DNA from: Ectocarpus siliculosus
Taxonomy: Eukaryota > Sar > Phaeophyceae > Ectocarpales > Ectocarpaceae
Direction of reading: 5' to 3'
Assembly: GCA_000310025.1 (NCBI GenBank)
Contig: FN648370.1
Location: 23,903-87,902 of the forward strand
DNA length: 64,000 nt
Positions within the stretch are counted from its first letter, which is position 1, and every line of letters starts with the position of its first letter. The position numbers were made by a program, and so were the translations under genes. Below are positions 26,801-38,900 of this stretch, piece after piece. The notes under the pieces are model-generated. The model was not told the DNA's origin. It was given only the letters and a program-made list of their open reading frames with translations, and made no database searches.

Positions 26801-29800
26801 CGGTAAGCACTTTTGTGTTGTTGCGGCTAAGTGAAGGTGGGGGCCCAAGCCAGTGGGCATGGGTAGTCGCGTGCCGTACTGTGATGGTTCTATCGTTGGC
26901 GGAAGGGGATAGCAAAAGGTGTTGAGGTTGCGACCCACAGCCCGACATGCGGATTGATTAGTACTTACAGGATGAGGTCTTTTTTGAGGGCGGCAGAGCT
27001 ATAGTCCGTCTTTCTTTTCCCCTTGTTCCGTCTTCCGCAACGAAAACGGGACGACATGTTGCCCCTAGACGTTCACGAACGAAATCGTTCGTTCTAAGTG
27101 CCTGGCGCTCATCAGCGGGTTTCCAGGTATTGTAGAGGTAGTCCAGACTTTTCGTGCGAAGATGTCTCCACCGCGGTGATAGTACTGCTGTGAGTCGGTT
27201 ACACCAACATTTTCACCTGAACCTCCTACATATCCCACTGCTCTTTTGCTGCGCTTGCAGATGTGCTTCTCGACACTTGTCTCAAGTTCATGTGCATTGC
27301 CTCCATGTACTTGTTGTAGGAGTCGAGTTTCCGACGAACCTCTCACTCATTGTTGGTTTAAATACACAGCATAGACCGTACACCTTGGAAAAACGGGTCT
27401 GACATGTATGCCTCGGTATGTCCTTCGCGTCGGATTGTGCTTGTGAAGGAGGGGCAAGGTGCTTCAGGTAGACGCTAAGGCGGGAGTAGCTTATGTGGAG
27501 CTACTGCAAGTTCAATGCCAAGACGCAGACCAGGCATCTACGGAGAAGCCGAAGGAGGAGAAAGAAGTCGATGCCGCCGCCGAGGTCGCTACGACTGCAG
27601 ACGCTGCAACAGCACCTCCCGCATCACGTCTGACTGACTCGAGCACGGCTGAGGGGGCCTCCAGTCGCGTATTTTTCCTCCTTAAGGTGCGTGCATCCAC
27701 TCCAACTATTCGTTATGTACTTCTAAATGGCGATCCGCGGAACACTCACCGTGCGCCCAGACTGGCGTACTTGTTCCTGTGGCGCACGTTTGGGGCTTAC
27801 ATCTGATTTATTAGTAGATCCAGACAAACGCTAATGCGTTTTGTTGCTAGGAAAGGGCAGGGCGGGCAGGTACGTTGGCTCGATTGCAGGGTCTCGAATC
27901 ACGTTCTTGGCTTCGCAACGACGAGCCGATAGGCCGCATGGGCGTAGTAGCCCAGCGATTTCATCACTCTTGTATGGCGGTTGCTTGGGATGCAACCGTT
28001 TCAAGTGTATGAAGGATGTCACGGTCTTCTATGCTGCTGTCGCTTGCTGGAGACAGCAGGGGGCAGAAGCAGGTCGACCCGCACAGCTTTGTCGACCGTG
28101 GACCCGGACGTTTCCTGAATAAATTTCCTCACCACCGGAAGAAAGTGCTTAAGTGCACCACCTACCGTGGGTTGCTCAATATATCACCCCCCCCCCTGGA
28201 CCGATTTCAAACCTCGATTACACGACGACAAAGAGGATGCCGCAATCGAAGGATATGTTTGAAAGCTCTAGACCAGACGGTTCCAACGCCTCCCGCCGTT
28301 TTCGGCACCGTCACTTGTATTCCTGCCCAGAAGTCGAGCTTCGAAAATCGGTCCAGCGGGTGTGATTTCTTCTGCAACTTACTGTAACTTCCTGATGTGC
28401 TGTCTCCCGAAGTGCATGAGGCATACCTGTGACAGTGTGCCTACTTACTGTAACTTCCTGATGTGCTGTCTCCCGAAGTGCATGAGGCATACCTGTGACA
28501 GTGTGCCTGTGCCTCCATTCAACGTGTATCCCCACCACGCCTGTACAGCAAGCTTGTTTTGTCTCTCTACGGAGCGAGCATTCCACACCAACGTAGGGAT
28601 GCTTTTGGCAACTACAGGTAAATGACGCCGGCGGCGGGTATCCTGGAGTCGATTGAGTTGATCAGCCCTCGCCTCGCATCATCCACCGTGCCTTTGCGTC
28701 TCTGCTTTCTCGCGATGCTCCGGCCAAGCAGGAGATGGTCGGGGCTGCCGGCCCCCTGCGAAACGGCGACGAGGTGGACTTGATGCTGCCGACACCTCTC
28801 CAACGCGTGGCGTTGCAGACCAAGGGCGGAAAATCACCCGGTGGCGTCCACGCCGTGGGGGCTGTAAGAGTACAGGCGAGTGGAATCGAAAGGGGTTGGT
28901 GGTGGTTGGTGGATCAATCGCCTGTGGTTCGCGAGCGTTTTGCTGGAACTCATCAGCGTAGTCTCTGCCCATGAGCACTCCTTTTAGTGCGATGAATTCC
29001 GTCGTCAGCAGAACACACGCGAGCTTTTCGGAACGATAATGGCGGGGAACTCTTGCGTGATGGAGAGCGAGAATCGTGACGCATGAGTTCTGTATTCGGA
29101 GGGTAAGATCTGTCGAAACTTTGTGTCAATACACTCTGCCCGCCTCACTGTCTCGCAAGATTTTTAGCTTGGAGAAGTGGTGCTAGGGAGAATACGGTAC
29201 TTTCAGTATTTTCCCCCTTATCCGTTCCCTCGCACTTGTCGACCTCATTGCTATCGTTACTATTTACTACTACATCGTAACGAATTGTTCCTCGCTTACT
29301 TTTCTGGTGACAGGACCTCAAGAGTCTATCCGGGGCCCGGCAGCGGTTGAATATCACCCTCCGTGACTCCCAGAAGGGGCCTCAGGTTAGATCAGATACC
29401 CTGTGGTTTTGGCCGCCGCCAAACGGTGCATCTTTTCTTCGTGTAGGCGATCCATATCAAGTTCGGGATGTTGAAACGGCAGGAGTTGTACATACTCTGT
29501 CGAGGAGTCGAACGAACGCGTTAGCGAGATGTGGACAAGTGGTTTATTCTCCTTGACCTAGCGTCGCGTAGGTAGGAAACAAGAGTTGCTCGACTTTTGT
29601 ACCATGTCGATACCCACCCAGGTAGCTTCTGAGATAAGTGTAGCCCGACAGTTGGCTGTCGTTGATGTTGTCGAGTCATTTTTCTGGGCCTTTTGACGTT
29701 TGCCCCTTTCTCTAGTTTCTCCTGTAACTACCCCAGTGTCTCAAGGCATGGATGAAAAATGCACACGTTGACGATTTTGTCGCCCATAATCTCCTCGCTC

Positions 29801-30095
29801 TCGCCCGCTTTTTCTTCTGTGTGTGGTTGTGTTTTTTTCTTGCGGCAAATTGCGGCTTGCCTGAAAACAGGTACGTATGGCACTTGGTCCGGATGGCAAT
29901 GGCTTCAAACAGGGACACCGCGCCTCTCAGTCCCTGTACGAGAAAGCCGCTACTGTGCCTCCCTCGACCGACACCATGATGGTGACGGAGGAAGAGGAAA
30001 AGGAAAAGGAAAAGGAAAATGTCATCGCGACCGAGGCGGCTGTTGATGGAGCGGAAACGGTTATCAAAGACGAACAGCAAACGGGCGAAACGTAG
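8955..30095 (+). CDS. UNR/CSDE1-like multi-cold-shock-domain RNA-binding protein
   Basis: Thirty exons keep phase from ATG 8955 to stop 30093-30095 (about 1,631 residues): 8955-9040, 9552-9630, 10998-11164, 12565-12822, 13054-13224, 13711-13784, 14346-14473, 14963-15128, 15563-15667, 16119-16234, 16803-16898, 17230-17388, 17773-17956, 18794-18904, 19601-19737, 20075-20220, 20728-20833, 21314-21375, 21449-21638, 21892-21960, 22604-22693, 23558-23826, 24313-24502, 24709-25113, 25253-25348, 26246-26802, 27449-27686, 28732-28875, 29314-29385, 29871-30095. The first ~195 residues are Gly/Arg/Tyr/Gln-rich. Cold-shock domains with RNP1/RNP2-like pairs: SFGFV + DLFFHL (~197-254), YGFL + TVYFNT (~482-535), FGFI + DVYFRI (~695-728), YGFI + RVFFHL (~1035-1067); degenerate ones lie between, e.g. 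GKVLQVDAKAGVAYVEL. The tail MALGPDGNGFKQGHRA resembles SUZ-C. In animals UNR binds mRNA and controls its translation and decay. Exon 20's acceptor and exon 28's donor are the weakest calls. Confidence 0.85.
10302..10374. repeat. Foldback inverted repeat in intron 2 of the cold-shock gene
   Basis: Two arms of about 33 bases (GCTGACTTGGCTT... and its near-complement ...AAGCCAAGTCAGC) surround a core AAAGTGTCCCC-AGTGCATT-TGGGGACACTTT. The inner stem is perfect and the outer stem has a few mismatches. RNA from this stretch would fold into a long hairpin. It may be a tiny MITE relic or a small-RNA precursor. Confidence 0.7.
11508..11838. mobile_element. SINE-like C-flanked repeat, short copy A
   Basis: It starts with a C run and GGTGTTTGCCATCGGGGTTG and ends with ...GTCAATGGTTTAACC and a C run, matching the two ends of copies B and C but with a different, shorter middle. 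It abuts copy B, sharing the C run at about 11828-11838, in intron 3 of the cold-shock gene. Confidence 0.65.
11828..12372. mobile_element. SINE-like C-flanked repeat, copy B
   Basis: About 545 bases between two C runs, nearly identical to copy C at 25663-26213. Read on the minus strand it begins, after the G run, with a tRNA-like stretch: an A-box-like TGCCGTAGTCGT and, about 50 bases on, GGGTTCTCACC near the place of a B box. That suggests a tRNA-derived SINE with its head at the right end. No coding sequence is seen. It lies within intron 3 of the cold-shock gene. Confidence 0.65.
13310..13640. repeat. Diverged two-unit repeat in intron 5 of the cold-shock gene
   Basis: Two related units share TTTGCGACT...TGGTCTTT, TCGAGA(T/C)CGCAC(A/G)CGCTAC, CACGCCAC and TGTGCTCC(T/A)ACCGTT in the same order, about 215 bases apart. 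It is purely intronic. A shorter direct repeat, GTTTCAGAAACACGGAGCAC, occurs twice at about 13881-13940 in the following intron. Confidence 0.55.
15041..15094 (+). repeat. 27-base tandem duplication in coding exon 8
   Basis: Two exact 27-base units encode DATEGGDGT twice in the acidic linker after the first cold-shock domain. The unit length keeps the reading frame. Confidence 0.85.
20852..20884. repeat. (CAGC)n microsatellite
   Basis: A short CAGC/CCAG repeat directly after exon 17 of the cold-shock gene, within the intron. Confidence 0.8.
23090..23394. other. Low-quality read tail next to gap 1
   Basis: This is homopolymer-laden sequence that, block by block, mimics the good sequence at about 23545-23800, which includes exon 22 of the cold-shock gene. 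For example ...CCGTCCCCCTTTCCCC here matches ...CCGTCCCCTTTTCCCG there. It is not a real duplicate exon but the degraded end of a read over the same region. Confidence 0.75.
23395..23494. other. Assembly gap 1 (100 N)
   Basis: Exactly 100 N, the usual placeholder for unknown length, inside the intron between exons 21 and 22 of the cold-shock gene. C runs flank it. The read tail to its left suggests that the two contigs overlap. Confidence 0.95.
25663..26213. mobile_element. SINE-like C-flanked repeat, copy C
   Basis: About 550 bases between C runs, closely matching copy B including the tRNA-like minus-strand head (TGCCGTAGTCGTTTAGA). It sits in intron 25 of the cold-shock gene, ending about 30 bases before exon 26. 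Low divergence between B and C suggests a fairly recent spread. Confidence 0.7.
28377..28508. repeat. 66-base tandem duplication
   Basis: Two essentially identical units starting ACTTACTGTAACTTCCTGAT, at 28377 and 28443, in the intron before exon 28 of the cold-shock gene. Confidence 0.85.
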
Positions 30096-31339
30096 TAACG
30101 ATGGTGTTGGAGGAGGGCGGGGGCAAGGAGGCAGGGAATAATAACCTCAAGTTGCCGATGGCGGTGATATTGATCTTCTTGGCGTTGTGGTTGTGTAGTT
30201 TTTTGCCGTTTTCCCGTTCAGTGCGTGCTTACAGCAGAGGGCTAAAGGTGACAGGGATTGGCCCGGCAGTAAATCCTATGTGACGGTCTTGCACGCACAG
30301 TGAGGTTGAATGTTATTCGGATGTTGTCCGTGTCTTACAATTGTGTCCAAGCGTACTTGATTGATAGTGTATTGCGGCGTGCGAGTTTAATGACTCTACA
30401 CAACAAAGCCTGCATGTCGTTGGACGACTTGTGTCAAACCATGGACGAGAGGTTGTAGAGCTCCAGTGTTGAATGAGATTAGACTGTTGTTCCGGTAGGA
30501 GACTATTCGTCCCCTTTCCCTTTAAGTTGCAAATCACGTGCGTGCGTGCTTGCATGTCCGGTTCGACCTGAAGATTGTTAAGTGTTCAGCGCGCTAAAGC
30601 GCGGTGCTATGTTCATGCGTATTCTTCGCTGTTGGTGCCAATCGCCACAAGCAACTACTCCATTCCTCTTGCTGGGGTATGCGGTTCAACATGTTATTTA
30701 GTGGCCTTGCGCACGCGCCGCGCTCCACCGTCTCGAAGAAGTTGTTTTTGAGGAACGTCGTTGACTTGGCCCGTTTCTCCTTTCTCTCTCTCTCTCTCTC
30801 TCTCTGGCGTAAAAGAAGAGATGTGTATCTGTCCGTCAAAACTAACGAGTTTGCCGACGTGAAGCATCGAGCATGACCGCAACTCTTTTCCATCGCCCTC
30901 AGATGTCGTGTTTTCGCTCCCCGCCCAAGACACGACCGAACATTTTTCCCATGCAAGCCTGTTACTTCACGACTGATGGGAAACGCGAACACCGATAATG
31001 TCTCTGGAGACACGGTTGCACCTTTGTGTTGTGTCTCGAAAAAAGATCCATGTAGTTGGAGGAGGGTCTTGAAGGTTGCACGCGTACCCACATTTAATTT
31101 GTTCAATTGACTCCATAGTGCGTGCTAAATAGACAGGATTGTCAACCGACGCACTTGTAACACCTTTTTCCGTGTTAGGCGTGACGCGTATGGTTTGCAT
31201 GCGATGAGGAATGAATACGTGTCCAAGCAGCGTGCCACCGTGTACTTCGACGTGGTACAGTATGTGTTGTTGCTGGTGGTGTCAACATTTACACATAACT
31301 TGTCCACATAAGACCCCTCACTCACTGCTGTTTCCTTGG
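30096..31339. other. 3' flank of the cold-shock gene up to the palindrome
   Basis: It holds the 3' UTR of the cold-shock gene and a CT microsatellite at about 30782-30806. No exon with splice support was found before the inverted repeat begins. Confidence 0.45.
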
Positions 31340-32944
31340 TATCCCTGTTGAGGTACAGTAGCAGTGCCGTCAGATCAGATACCTACACAAGCTAGCCTCC
31401 TCTACAGACACACTAGCTGTTGCCACAAGCAAGGCGCTTCCAATCGCAATACAATACAGAACCCGGGGTCACTATGAAACATCCCCTCCCAGTGAGGCAA
31501 ACCCACGGTGTTGAAAATTTGAAAAATCGAGCCGCATTTTCTCAACAAAAATGTATCGACGGGCCCCCCTCCTCTCCGCTCCTCTCTGCCTCTCACTCAT
31601 ACCTCAGCCCTTGCAACTTCCTTGGCGTGGCTCAACAGCGCGCCATCACAGCGAGGGGAGAGGAACCGGCGGCAAAGCTGGGCCAGAGAGCTAGCAGAGA
31701 AGTGAAGAGGAGTCACTCGCGTGGTTCGGGTGAGTGGGGTGAAATCTTCACGCCAGCAGATTTTTTGCAGACGGGTGAGCTGAGATCTAGCCTGCAGCTA
31801 GCGCCGGAGGGCACACCCGTTTAACTCTCCGGGATCGCGAGGTGTGAATGGAGGGTACACCGAGGGGAGACAAGGGATGTTGGCATGGTGCTTGCTTTCG
31901 GTGCTCGCTGCTTTGATTCCCTCGTTGTGCGTCTGTCCAACTCCCTCTGCATGCCTTGTCTTTTTCGCCGAGCTGAACCGTCGCCCCCTCGGACTGCCGC
32001 TGGATCCCGTGCATGACATGGCATGGATGTGTAGAGCTACCCCCGCCTCTAGCCCCCTGCCACCGCTGGCACACGTGGTACCCTCCGCGATGCATGTTCC
32101 ATGCTCAACACACAGTGTTCGGCTTATCGAATCGGTGTGCAGAGGAGAGGGCAAGCATCACTGAAATATTTCCGGAGTGAAAGCGTCGCCAGCGGACGCT
32201 TTGGTTCCCCCTCATGTTTGCGTGAAACGACAGTCCACACATATATGACGTGTTTGTTCGAGCCTACCGTGGGCACGGATTTGGGAGTCAATCGAAATCG
32301 GTCGCGCTTCCAGTATAGCAGGCAAAGTCAACACAAAGCTAGGCTCGAGCCACTATCAGCAATAGGACAGGTGTACATGTGTCTCTCTCCATGAAATCAA
32401 ACGCTGGTGCTGTGTGTGTGAATGTATGTATGGGAACCGTTCTTCTTTCCACTAACCCGCTGTACTATCAGCAGTGTGTAAGTACCAGGAACGTTGTTCG
32501 TACACAACTAGTGGCCACTGCTGTAGCTTCAATAGTAGCTGTTGTGGGAAGAAGCCAAGGAAGCAGTTTTTCATGGTGCGGTGTAGGCTGTGCGTTGTGA
32601 ATGGGCGCAGGCGTGCCTGTCTCGATATGCACAACATCCCGGATTTTCGGGAGAGTCGGACCTTGACAACATGATTTTGAGTCCAATTGGTAACACCGTG
32701 CTGCTGCTGATACTGCTGCTGCTGCTGCTGCGTTACTGCTGTACCGAGGGTGTCCACACCATGGCGTCCAGGCTGCTGTACCCCACACCTGTGCGGCAGA
32801 GAAGAAGAGCGAGCGTGAAACTGGGGATTGTTCGTGGCGGCTTCCCTGTGGGTTTTTCACTCCCACTCGCTCACCACCCCACATTTTCCCTACGTGTCGT
32901 CGTCCGCTGCACGCGATCTCTCGCTGTTGTTCAGCTTCTTCAGG

Positions 32945-35900
32945 ATGAACATGATGTCGATGTTTGGCACGGCACCACCCAGTTGGTGCTCTCGGAGGGC
33001 AAGGGGGTGCTTGTCGCGCATTCGCTCGAAATACGGCTGGTGCTGCCGCAGGTAAAGTTCAAGTTTTGTTATGGGAGGGCACATTGAAAAATTGTAGAAA
33101 ATTGTACAAATACGCACACATGACAATGCCCGTGTGGTTTGTCACAACCACGCTGATACGTCCGTCAGTAGCTTCCGCAGCCATTTGGATGCACTCATTC
33201 GCGTTGCGGGAGGTACGATGGCTGTTTGGCGCTTTTGTACAGCAGCACTGCTTACTCGGTTTCCCATGCACATGTCACAAGTTTCGCCCGGCCAGAATCT
33301 AGAACACACCAAACTTTACCTGTACAGCATGCCTTTCTTTGCCGTGTGCCTTCAAGCACACTCTTCGCCATTTGTACAACCGGATTCAGCTAGTGTTTCG
33401 TTTGCTTTGGTTGGTTTTCGGAGTTTGATAATTGGGTGCATACATGTTTTTCACATGACTTCACGATATGGAGATCGTCCGGTGTAGGCCGTGTTTCCTG
33501 AGCATCGGCTTGTTTGTCGCTTTTACCACGGGGGAACCACAAACAAACTTGCAATACGTCCATCCTTTTGTGGGGTCGACATACCATATTTTTGGGCTTT
33601 TCGGGCGCTGTGGACAAATGGACCCCAAGTCCCGCCGAAGTGCCGAAGACACCAATACAGCGATAGTCCAAGGCCGGGCACAGAGTCGAGGATTCGTCCA
33701 TCCATGTAAACATCTCATATGACGTTGAGATGATGATCCAGTGTCGGAGGAAAAGCATGTAACAACTGATTGACGCTGTGGCTGTCTGGCTGTGCGTCGA
33801 TCGTTTGCACTACTGCTGCTGTTGCATGTTTTGGTGCACTTCCGCACAGAGACGATAGAATGACCACCCTTGAAGCGTCGCAACAACATGCATCGGACTC
33901 ACGTCCATACACTCCGCACTTACTTCGAGATTGAACAGCCCACTGTGGTCAATGTCATACGGTACTGAGATTCTGCCCTCGCCTAACGCGTGGTGGTTGT
34001 TTTCTCTCGTACTACTACTGTATGGCGCGCCGTCTTTCTTTTCTGTGCCAATACGTCACAGCAACCGCAGGTCAAGGAAGGTCACGAAGAACGACTACAT
34101 GGACGTCGCGCCTGCCAATCCTCTGGGACAGGTAAGGAAAAAGCTATGAAATTGTACTTGGTAGTCTGCAACTCAACCACCTGGACGTCTGAGAAATGAT
34201 TGTTTCGTGTATGTAAACGTATGCTCGGTAGGATTTTATTCCCAGCTTAGCGCACTTTGACTGCATGCGAACTACCTCCGACCCGCAAAAAGTAGACAAC
34301 AGGGGGTACCGAGGCATGCGTGGTATAACTGATCGGCAAACACAAGTTCAACTTCGACGCTTTCCCTTTACGGAACGAAGCTTGCACGCGTAGTTTCTCC
34401 GCATGCTGCGGAGCCAATGCATAAGCGATACTCTTGGTGACACTTGTTGTGTGCCGTGTTTGTTTGTGCAAATCCGTGTGCCTTGATCGACCAAATCGTG
34501 CTCGCAGTGGATTTCGTGGGCCCTACGCTCCTGTGGTGCCACTCGTCCGGCTCATGAAGATACTCTTCCTACTTGGGAAAGCGTGGCGGAGTACGATGAG
34601 GCTGGGCACACCATGAGGCCGTCGAGGGTAGTGTCGTCGGTTTTCCAGTCCATGGCCGAAGAAGACCCTGCCGCGACGAGCACTTTCTACTCAACTTCCT
34701 CTCCCGGTGCCACGTCTGTCCCCCGTTCGATGTCCGCATCTGCTTGTGCGGCTGCCGCTGCTTTTGCGGCGGCCTCCGCTTCTACTTCTGCCTCCGCTTC
34801 TGTCATTGAAGTGTCTCGCTCGGTTGCCACCGGCGCCACTTCACCAACCCCTATGTCGGCCACAGCCAACCCCACAGCCGCTAGTGGACACGGAGGCGTT
34901 GACCAGGCAAGGAACATCGAGGCCGGGGTGGACAACGTGGTTGACAAGGCGGCCGACGAACCGGAGGAGATGAAGGCCGGCAGCATTTTGGACATGAAGA
35001 ATGAGATCAACGACAACGGTGAGCACGACGAGGAAGAAGGCAAGATCGCGACAAAACTTATACTGGGCAGTAATTCAATATAGAGTTCAGACTATTGTTG
35101 TTTGTTTGTTGTTTTTGCTTTAGTACAAGAACGACGAATGAGTATTTACGACTTGCCTTAGTCGAGTTCACCGCTGTTGTCGTCGTCGATCTTGTACGAA
35201 AGAAAAAACACCAAACAAAAAAATAGACACTGAATTCCTGGCCTGTCCAGGAATGAATGAATTCAAGATGCTTATTATTATCTATTTTATGGAAGCCCTC
35301 TACTCTGGCTGAGCAGAGAGTCCGGGAGTGTGGTGGCTATATCCTGCCACCGGAGGTTGGCTATTTCCTTTGGTGCAATGTGGCGAGGAATGCCAAGCGT
35401 GACCGAGCGAGCTCAGTCAAGCTAGGGTGGCGAAGAGAGTGGGCGAGCCTTCGTGGACCCTTTTCCCATTCTCCTAAAGATTCATCAACTCTTCGCAGCC
35501 GTTGGGAATCGTAAGAGTCATAGACCCTCGAAGAACGGTAATCTATTATCACATATCCTCTCAGATCCTACTCTTTATGTACGTGTATCTGTGCTCCCTG
35601 AATCTCCATATCCTGACCTCCACAATTTGGTTGGTTGTTTGGTGTTTTTTCTTTCGTACAAGATCACAACGAATCATCTCTATCCACAGATAGATAAGAG
35701 TCTGAGATAAATCAGCAATGACTTCACATTGTGGCGAGGCGTCAGCGGACACTTCAAGAATGCATATGTACATGTGTGTTTCTGTGGTTTTTATGCAGAT
35801 TATTGTTGCTGCTGTGTCCGTCCGTTTCGCGATTTTCTTGAAACGTTTTCTACACGCTGTTCTGGTGGACTTGTCGCTGGACTGCTTGTACCAAATCTGT

Positions 35901-38900
35901 GCGCAGTTTGAGATGTAAAACTAGAGTCTACCACCAGTACCGCAGATCGACTACAGCAGTACAGCACCACATCTATCGCGTTTGTTCGTGCTTTACGCTG
36001 CGGCTCAGACGATCTTGGGTCGCCCCGAATCTCGGTGCTTTTGGCTCAAACAATTGGATATCTTTGTCTATATCCATGAGCCAGTCGGCAACAGTGCCAG
36101 TACCCACCCGGCATTGCGCATCTAGCAAACAACTCACCTCGTGGGGTTGTACTCGACATTGTCAAGCTGCCCTTGTAGTCGATAGTCCCGTGAGAAGTCC
36201 ACGCAACGCCCAACAGCCAGGACGATACAATGATGGGGAGACGAAAAACCCTTCTGAAAAATTACATTGTAGTGAAACGGCATAGGTTCTGCCGCCGAAC
36301 CACCTCGTCCTCCCGAGCTCCCGAGAGGCCCGGACAGAGTTAGCACTCTGCGCTCTGACCGTTCAAGCGCATACACATGCTGCTGCAGTACCCTAGCTTC
36401 TGTTGTTGTGCCTAGTGCAAGAAAGAGAGATCGGATCTCTCGATAGCCCTCATGGAGCCTAACAGCCGTGTTGGACCTTGAGCGGGTTCAAATGCTCGAA
36501 GCATGTCTGGCGTTGCCGTTCCTGCCGTGATCAGGGGTGGTTCCATTGGCATGTTCGGACCTGTTTCAAGTTAAAAAAGGTTGTTCGTGTCTGATCCAAG
36601 ACAGAAGTCCGGCTGTGTCGTACTTGTAACGTGTTTATTTATTCGGGAACACTCATCTTCACCTACGCAATCGCAGGTGGAGCGGCGGTAATGATGGGGT
36701 CTGTCATTGGTCAAGACGAGGAGGTTGAGGAGGCGTCCTTCATGCCCCCAGCATTCCGCAGCAGCGACGACAACGCCATGCGGAAGTGGGAGGCAAGAGA
36801 CGTCGCGATGAAGGTCATCGATGCCGAGATTGGCGGTGGCACGTTCGGTGAGCAACGAAAACAGCAGCACCGCGCGGACTCAGCGAGCGATGCACAGCTC
36901 GAACAGCTGCAGCACAGCCGAAACGTCTGTAAATCAACTCGTAAGTCGAACAGCTGCAGCACAGCCGAAACGTCTGTAAATCAACTCGTCGCGTTGTCAG
37001 ACGAATGTTGTCCCGGTGCACGGAGAACGTGATTGGTTTCAATGTCTACGAGAAGTAGACTACTGCTGTACTCAATTTGCCCTCTGCTGGAGATCGTCAC
37101 CGTATTGCCCTAGGTGCTAGGATAAAGAGTGCGTTCCCCTGCCCCCGTGACTAGAATTCGGCTTTAGAACGTTCATGCCATGTTCAACGCGGTGGAGGCT
37201 GGAACGAAGATTGAGTTAGACGGTGTATTTATTTATGGTGTAGTCTACCTGTGTTTCGCCGTTCGACGTGTAGTCTAGAGTGTTCGATCTACAGCAATGG
37301 AGAGTATCCGCCAAACAATTTTGTTGACGTTCCTGCGTACCAATCATGTGTTTATTGCGTTTTTTTGACGCGCTCTTGGAGCAGCCAGGGTCGTATTTGG
37401 TCAGACCAGCATCGGCATGCCTGTGGCCATCAAGGTCATCAACAGGGACAGCGACGCCTTTGGAAGCCAGGCAAGAGCGGTGATGTGTTCTTGTCCATGC
37501 AAGTTCTGCACTGAGAAGTGACCACGATGATCTTGGACGCACAGCCACAAGGTCGTCATATAGTTTACAGTAGGCTTAAGCACGCCCGGTGTTGAAAGTA
37601 TACAGTAACGCAAGAAATACAAAGGCCACTGTAGCGATAGCCCCTCGAGACTGCTTCTGCTGTACTTGCTTTCTGGCTTCTTGGCGCGGTTGCGAGCACC
37701 CATCGTGCTGCGTGCGTGCTCCATAATATACCGCGTGTCATGTACTCCTTGCTTGAGGTAGGTTAGCTTCGAAGTTTCACCAAACCTTTGAACAACTCCA
37801 TACTGTAGAACAATAGCTTTCAGCCACACGAGATTTGCAACCCTTCCGCGGGTGGCAGTCGCACAGCAAAATCCGGTTGCCATTCTACGTTTGAAGTAAC
37901 CCATTCACGGTATTCCCAACTCTACATTAGGGTCGCACCACCGAATATAACACCAACAAATCATGACGATTCCTGCAGGACAAGTACATCAACCGCGAGA
38001 TCCAGACCCTGACCATGGCCGCACACCACCCGAACGTGGTGGACATCCTCGGCACCCTTAAGACTCCCAGCACGTGAGATTCTACCAGTCAATCTCTCTT
38101 GGTGGATAGTGCTGTCTGAGGTGTATCCTTCACATGTCGCGCGCTGCCTGTCTGTACTTGTGCATGTCTGGGTTGTTTGCGACCCATGGTGGTACGAATC
38201 AGCAGGCCTTTTGAAGATGACAGCGTGTGCCGTACATGTACAGCATTCTAGTGTTGAAATCGAAAGGCGACTGAGGCCATCGAAAGGCGTTCTATCGACG
38301 TGCTTCGTAGGGTGGGGCGGGTTGTTGCATAGGAATCGCTATGTTGAGCACGTAGTTGTAGTAATGTTGTGTGCTAGAACCAAACGCTGTGCTCGGTACA
38401 ATGAATACTTGCTCACGTGTTTGGCGTTGTCTGACCCACGCTTACCTGGCCATCCCGTGTCGAACTCAACTACAACAGCACCTTCATGATCATGCCCCTT
38501 CTGCACTCGGACGTCGCGACTCTCCTGAAGGTGCGGTATGCCCTTGTTGGATGAACTAGCAGTAGTGCAATAGTGATTTGCTTAGGTTAGTGCGGGAACA
38601 ACAGACTCGCTGCTCCGGTCCTCACTTGTTTGCTCGTTTGTCGGCGTTGGTACTCCCGTCGGGATGAGAGGCGATTGAAATACATACCCAACAGCAGTAT
38701 TGATCATGTGTTGGTGTTGATGTAATCGTCTGAGAAGTGGCAGTTTTACCGGTCACGTGTTCGCTTCGGTGTCGAGTATCCATGGTTTGGCAGTCATGTA
38801 TCTGTTCTTTACAGCAGTAGTTCTCGAGGTGCACCAACGGAGTGTTTGCACGTTCCTGCGTCTACTATGTAGTCCGTCCAAATCTCCTATCGGCGGGATG

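Noticed and set aside
35018-35083. Read-through of the long Ser/Ala-rich kinase exon
   Set aside because: A donor (GACAACG|GTGAGC) at 35018 joins in phase to the glycine-loop exon; the extra codons are intronic and differ between arms.
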